Assembly: GCF_900104965.1 (NCBI RefSeq)
Contig: NZ_LT629757.1
Location: forward strand, 3,410,001 to 3,474,000
Origin: Nocardioides scoriae
Lineage (GTDB): Bacteria > Actinomycetota > Actinomycetes > Propionibacteriales > Nocardioidaceae
Length of the DNA: 64,000 nucleotides
Reading direction: 5' to 3'
The notes below the pieces were generated by a model. The model searched no databases and was not told where the DNA came from. It saw nothing but the letters and a program-made list of their open reading frames with translations. The position numbers and the translations under genes are program-made. Numbering within the stretch: the first letter of the stretch is position 1; the number at the start of each line of letters is the position of its first letter. Shown piece by piece: positions 61,044-64,000 of this stretch.

Positions 61044-61544
61044 ATGCCGTTCCAGATCCCCGACAACATCCACCCCGACTGTGCTCGGCTGGCGTGGCTG
61101 ATCGGGACGTGGGCAGGCAACGGTCACGGGGAGTACCCCACGATCGAGCCGTTCCAGTTCGGTCAGGAGCTGATCTTCCAGCAGGACGGACGCCCGTTCA
61201 TCCACTACATGAGCCGCTCGTGGATCGTGGACGAGAAGGGCGAGCACGTGCGCGAGGCCGCCCAGGAGACGGGCTTCATCCGGCCCCAGGCCGACGGCTC
61301 GCTGGAGTTCCTGCTCAGCCACAACACCGGCTTCGTCGAGACCTGGCACGGCGAGATCCACCCCGACCAGCCGCGCTTCGAGATGACGACCGACGCCGTC
61401 GTGCGCACGCAGACGGCGAAGGAGTACGTCGGCGGCAAGCGCCTCTACGGCTACGTCAACGGCGACCTGCTCTACGCCTTCGACATGGCGGCGATGGGCC
61501 AGCCGCTCCAGCCGCACACCCACGCCCAGCTCGTGCGTCAGTAG
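61044..61544 (+). CDS. Nitrobindin-type heme-binding protein
   Basis: This 166-residue beta-barrel protein has the nitrobindin signature LIGTWAGNGHGEYPTIEPF at about residues 19-37. AKEYVGGKRLYGYVNGDLLYAFDMAA and a C-terminal LQPHTHAQLVRQ follow; the family uses a histidine in this last segment as axial heme ligand. Nitrobindins bind ferric heme and may detoxify peroxynitrite or sense NO. The M. tuberculosis relative is Rv2717c (from memory). A Fur-family gene follows in the same direction after 5 bp. Confidence 0.92.
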   Translation: MPFQIPDNIHPDCARLAWLIGTWAGNGHGEYPTIEPFQFGQELIFQQDGRPFIHYMSRSWIVDEKGEHVREAAQETGFIRPQADGSLEFLLSHNTGFVETWHGEIHPDQPRFEMTTDAVVRTQTAKEYVGGKRLYGYVNGDLLYAFDMAAMGQPLQPHTHAQLVRQ

Positions 61545-61549
61545 CCGTC

Positions 61550-62002
61550 GTGTCGTCGGCCGAGCCCGCGGGGACCTGGCAGCAGCGCCTGCGCGCCAGC
61601 GGGCACCGGCTGACCCCCCAGCGCGAGATGGTGCTCCGCGCGGTCGAGGAGCTCGGCCACGCGACGCCCGACGAGGTGCACGCCGAGGTGAGGCGCCACT
61701 CCGACTCGGTCAACCTCTCGACCGTCTACCGCACCCTCGAGCTGCTCGACGACCTCGGCCTGATCCGCCACGCCCACCTGACCGACCGGGCGCCGACGTA
61801 CCACTCCGCGACCGGCCACGAGCACGCCCACCTGGTCTGCCGCGCCTGCGGGCGCACCACCAGCATCGGACGCGACGAGATGGAGCAGGCGCTCTCCGGC
61901 CTGGCGGCGCGCCACGGGTTCGCGCCCGACTACGGCCACCTCACCGTCTTCGGCACCTGCGCCGACTGCCGCCAGGGGGAGCGAGGGACACTGGAGCCAT
62001 GA
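61550..62002 (+). CDS. Fur-family metalloregulator (Nur-like position)
   Basis: This 150-residue Fur-family repressor has a winged helix RLTPQREMVLRAVEEL to SVNLSTVYRTLELLDDLGLI. The regulatory H-x-H-x-H cluster is in GHEHAHLVCRAC, and paired CxxC motifs (CRAC and CADC) hold structural zinc. The metal sensed cannot be fixed by eye. In S. coelicolor the nickel regulator Nur (SCO4180, from memory) also follows a nitrobindin gene, so Ni is the leading guess. The GTG at 61550 is used. Its stop overlaps the ygfZ-like start by 4 bp. Confidence 0.9.
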   Translation: MSSAEPAGTWQQRLRASGHRLTPQREMVLRAVEELGHATPDEVHAEVRRHSDSVNLSTVYRTLELLDDLGLIRHAHLTDRAPTYHSATGHEHAHLVCRACGRTTSIGRDEMEQALSGLAARHGFAPDYGHLTVFGTCADCRQGERGTLEP

Positions 62003-62988
62003 GTGCCCCGTCCGACGCCCCTGCCCCCGCACGACGCAGCCCCCTGCTCGCCCTCCCCGGAGCGGTCTCGGGCGACGGGATCGACGCGCCCGTGGCAGCG
62101 CACTACGGGTCCTTCAACGGCGAGCAGCGCACCCTGGTCTCGGGCGACGGCTTCGTCGACCTGTCCCACCGCGGCGTGGTCCGCGTCAGCGGCCCCGACC
62201 GCCTGACCTGGCTGCACTCGCTCACCACGCAGCACCTCGAGCAGCTGCAGCCGGGCGTGCCGACCACCGCCCTGGTGCTCTCGCCCAACGGGCACGTCGA
62301 GCACGCGATGCAGGGCACCGACGACGGCGAGGCCTTCACCGCCCACGTCGAGCCGGGTGCCGCGCCCGCGCTCGTGGCCTTCCTGGACCGGATGCGGTTC
62401 ATGATGCGCGTCGAGGTCGCGGACGTCACCGACGAGATCGCGGTGGCCTGGCGCCCGGTCGAGCCCGACGACACCGCGCCGGGCGACGGGCCGGGCAAGT
62501 ACGACCTCGTCCCGCGCGCCGAGCTGGAGAAGTACGCCGCCGCGGTCGGTCCCGCTGCCGGGATGTGGGCCCACGAGGCGCTGCGCATCGCGCGCGGTGA
62601 GCCGCGCCTGGGCCTCGACACCGACCACCGCACCATCCCCAACGAGGTCGGCTGGATCGACTCGGCGGTCCACCTCGACAAGGGCTGCTACCGCGGCCAG
62701 GAGACCGTGGCGCGCGTGCACAACCTCGGCCGTCCCCCGCGCCGGCTGGTCCTGCTGCACCTCGACGGCTCGGACAACCGGCTGCCCCTGCACGCGGGCG
62801 TGGTGCGGCTCGGCGACAAGGAGGTCGGCACCGTCGGTTCGTCGGCGCGCCACCACGAGCTCGGCCCGATCGCCCTGGGCCTGCTCAAGCGCAACGTGCC
62901 GGTCGACGCGCAGCTCGACGTCGACGGTCTGCCCGCCATGCAGGAGGTCCTCGTCGACCCCGAGGTGGGGCTGCACTTCCGCCGCTGA
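61999..62988 (+). CDS. YgfZ/GcvT-like folate-binding protein
   Basis: This 329-residue protein has the YgfZ signature KGCYRGQE near residue 229 and the GcvT-like N-terminal RVSGPDRLTWLHSLTTQHL. YgfZ relatives bind tetrahydrofolate and support assembly or repair of some iron-sulfur proteins; the conserved cysteine of the motif is present. Its ATG overlaps the Fur-family stop by 4 bp, so expression may follow metal status. No Fe-S assembly gene is adjacent. Confidence 0.92.
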   Translation: MSAPSDAPAPARRSPLLALPGAVSGDGIDAPVAAHYGSFNGEQRTLVSGDGFVDLSHRGVVRVSGPDRLTWLHSLTTQHLEQLQPGVPTTALVLSPNGHVEHAMQGTDDGEAFTAHVEPGAAPALVAFLDRMRFMMRVEVADVTDEIAVAWRPVEPDDTAPGDGPGKYDLVPRAELEKYAAAVGPAAGMWAHEALRIARGEPRLGLDTDHRTIPNEVGWIDSAVHLDKGCYRGQETVARVHNLGRPPRRLVLLHLDGSDNRLPLHAGVVRLGDKEVGTVGSSARHHELGPIALGLLKRNVPVDAQLDVDGLPAMQEVLVDPEVGLHFRR

Positions 62989-63041
62989 CTGCCGGACGAG
63001 GAGCCCGCGGGCCACGACAGGGCCTGACCGGACTAGACAAT

Positions 63042-63064
63042 AGGTGACGAGTCAACTATCACCT
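63042..63064. promoter_or_regulatory. Inverted repeat AGGTGA-N11-TCACCT
   Basis: A 6-bp inverted repeat lies at the start of the 352-bp gap before the SipW-type gene, inside a locally AT-richer stretch (63033-63115). It may be an operator. Confidence 0.3.
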
Positions 63065-63236
63065 CCGCAGTCTCGTAAAGCCCCTTTTCCTGGTGTACGT
63101 CCCGCTTTCGTTGACCAGTCGGGAATGGCTGGATGGTCACGACGAGGCACGCCCCTCGACCGAAGGTGCCGAAACGGACTGACCCGTCCAGGCCATCTGT
63201 GACCTGGTCACCGGATGGTCACCTTCGTGCCTACGC

Positions 63237-63289
63237 CAGCCCCCCTGTCGGGTGATCAGATGACCGCCGCGGTCGCCCCGACGGGGGGT
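63237..63289 (+). promoter_or_regulatory. Structured leader of the SipW-type gene
   Basis: CCCCCC-T-GTCGGG near 63241 is complementary, with one bulge, to CCCCGAC-GGGGGG ending near 63288, giving a long stem about 50 nt before the start codon of the secreted protein. The rest of the 352-bp gap (62989-63340) holds repeated GGTCACC motifs at about 63205-63225 and no gene that I can see. Confidence 0.45.
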
Positions 63290-63340
63290 CGATCAGTTCA
63301 CCGGGTCTCGTCCCGCACTCCCAGAAAGGGGGGCCTTGCC

Positions 63341-63793
63341 ATGCGCAAGTCCCAGAAGATCGCCGTCGTCGGCGGCACCGTCGCCACGCTCGTCGCCGGG
63401 GGCGTCGCCTTCGCGGCGTGGACCTCGACCGGCACCGGCACCGGCACCGCCACCGCGGGCTCGGCCGTCGCGCTGACCGTGGCCGGCAACGACGTCTCGG
63501 GCCTCTACCCGACCGTGTCCGTGCCGGCGACCGTCAAGGTCACCAACCCCAACCCCTACGCCGTCACCCTGGCGAGCCTGACCTTCACCGGCGCGACCGC
63601 CGACAGCGCCCACTCGGGCTGCAACGCCTCGAGCGTCACCGTCGGCAGCCTGTCGAACCTCGCGGACGTGGTCGCGGCCAACGGCGGGTCGGTCACCAAG
63701 AGCGTCACGGTGTCGATGTCGAACGCCGCGAACGACGCCTGCCAGGGCGCCAGCTTCACGCTCGCCTACACCGCCGCCGGCGCCAGCAGCTGA
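63341..63793 (+). CDS. SipW-type signal peptide secreted protein
   Basis: This 150-residue protein has an N-terminal helix (KIAVVGGTVATLVAGGVAFAAW, residues 6-27) followed by the W-T-S-T start of the mature part. That is the pattern of SipW-dependent proteins such as TasA/camelysin relatives. The rest is Thr/Ser/Val-rich beta-sheet (VSVPATVKVTNPNPYAVTLASLTFTG) with two cysteine residues spaced for a disulfide. It is probably an exported surface or fibre subunit. A GAAAGGGGGG ribosome site fits the ATG at 63341. The next gene starts 39 bp later and runs out of the window. Confidence 0.8.
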   Translation: MRKSQKIAVVGGTVATLVAGGVAFAAWTSTGTGTGTATAGSAVALTVAGNDVSGLYPTVSVPATVKVTNPNPYAVTLASLTFTGATADSAHSGCNASSVTVGSLSNLADVVAANGGSVTKSVTVSMSNAANDACQGASFTLAYTAAGASS

Positions 63794-63832
63794 TCCGGAC
63801 CGCACCGACGAACGGGTCGACGGGGGTCGAGG

Positions 63833-64000
63833 ATGACGAACGCGGGCGGGACGAGCCGGGCACGTGCCCTGGGATGGTGGGCCGTGCCCGCCGTCCTGGG
63901 CGCGGCGCTCGCCTCGCTCTGGTTCGGTGGCGCGTCCTCGCCCCCTGACCACGACTCCGCGCGGCAGGCCGGCGTGCAGGGGGGCGGCGGCGGGACCGAC
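63833..64000 (+). CDS. Truncated membrane/exported protein at window edge
   Basis: An ATG at 63833 after a GAGG site opens a frame that continues to the end of the window (56 codons seen). It encodes a basic N-terminus, one hydrophobic helix (WWAVPAVLGAALASLWFGG) and a Gly-rich segment. The visible part fits a signal anchor. By position it may be a second secreted subunit or a dedicated signal peptidase of the SipW type, but the sequence seen cannot decide. Confidence 0.55.
   Translation, partial: MTNAGGTSRARALGWWAVPAVLGAALASLWFGGASSPPDHDSARQAGVQGGGGGTD

Overview
This window looks like a chromosomal segment of a high-GC actinobacterium, most plausibly a Nocardioides-like member of the Nocardioidaceae. 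The evidence is about 70% or higher GC with strong third-position GC bias, frequent GTG starts, and two mycothiol enzymes (mycothione reductase at 12843-14219 and mycothiol synthase MshD at 40696-41613). A GlnR-type nitrogen regulator and PstS/Pit/Ppk gene order add to this. Gene density is high, many neighbours overlap by 4 bp (ATGA or GTGA), and there is no plasmid, prophage or CRISPR signature.

Region 1 (1-22.3 kb) is mixed housekeeping and metabolism. It holds acylphosphatase, an FkbM methyltransferase and a VOC protein. Next come minus-strand tRNAs for Phe, Asp and Glu; Phe is separated from the other two by a butanediol/acetoin-type SDR, a phytoene-dehydrogenase-like oxidoreductase and an SRPBCC protein. 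A fatty-acid desaturase with its ferredoxin-reductase partner lies divergent from a PucR regulator. A tight minus-strand run follows: an RsbW-like ATPase, two CrcB fluoride channels and an amidohydrolase. Then come mycothione reductase, type II NADH dehydrogenase, a YkuD-like secreted protein, a DinB/WYL pair, tRNA-Lys, an APH-type kinase, a MerR regulator, an acyltransferase and a membrane protein with a long Glu-Pro repeat.

Region 2 (22.5-45.9 kb) covers stress, copper, phosphate, nitrogen and sulfur. It contains cspA, csoR-copZ-copA with a clear CsoR operator, a DUF47-Pit pair and pstSCAB with a PHO box. A NUDIX/phosphatase fusion, polyphosphate kinase, mshD and glnR follow. Last come a MoaD-like protein, a thioredoxin, and a leaderless cysteine leader peptide ahead of DUF4395, a rhodanese and SseC. 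From memory, this order tracks Streptomyces coelicolor SCO4137-SCO4165 and M. tuberculosis Rv0814c-Rv0821c.

Region 3 (45.9-59.7 kb) is a surface-glycan locus. It contains an O-antigen-ligase/Wzy-like protein, a fused ABC exporter, several GT2/GT4 transferases, a TagA/WecG transferase, two GT11-type fucosyltransferases and a GT6-family (ABO blood-group type) transferase. Gmd and Fcl make GDP-fucose. The GT6 and GT11 genes overlap by 4 bp, which suggests a fucosylated, blood-group-like glycan. I consider this the most exciting system in the window.

Region 4 (59.7-64 kb) has D-aminoacyl-tRNA deacylase, a BKACE-family protein, nitrobindin, a Fur-family regulator, a YgfZ-like protein and, at the right edge, a SipW-type secreted protein followed by a truncated membrane protein.

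The main non-coding novelty is a family of four dispersed palindromic elements of about 62-67 bp (at 5.66, 18.23, 27.90 and 29.14 kb). Two of them flank a DUF559/AbiEi-like gene that sits between pit and pstB, genes I recall as adjacent in Streptomyces, so the unit may be a mobile cassette.
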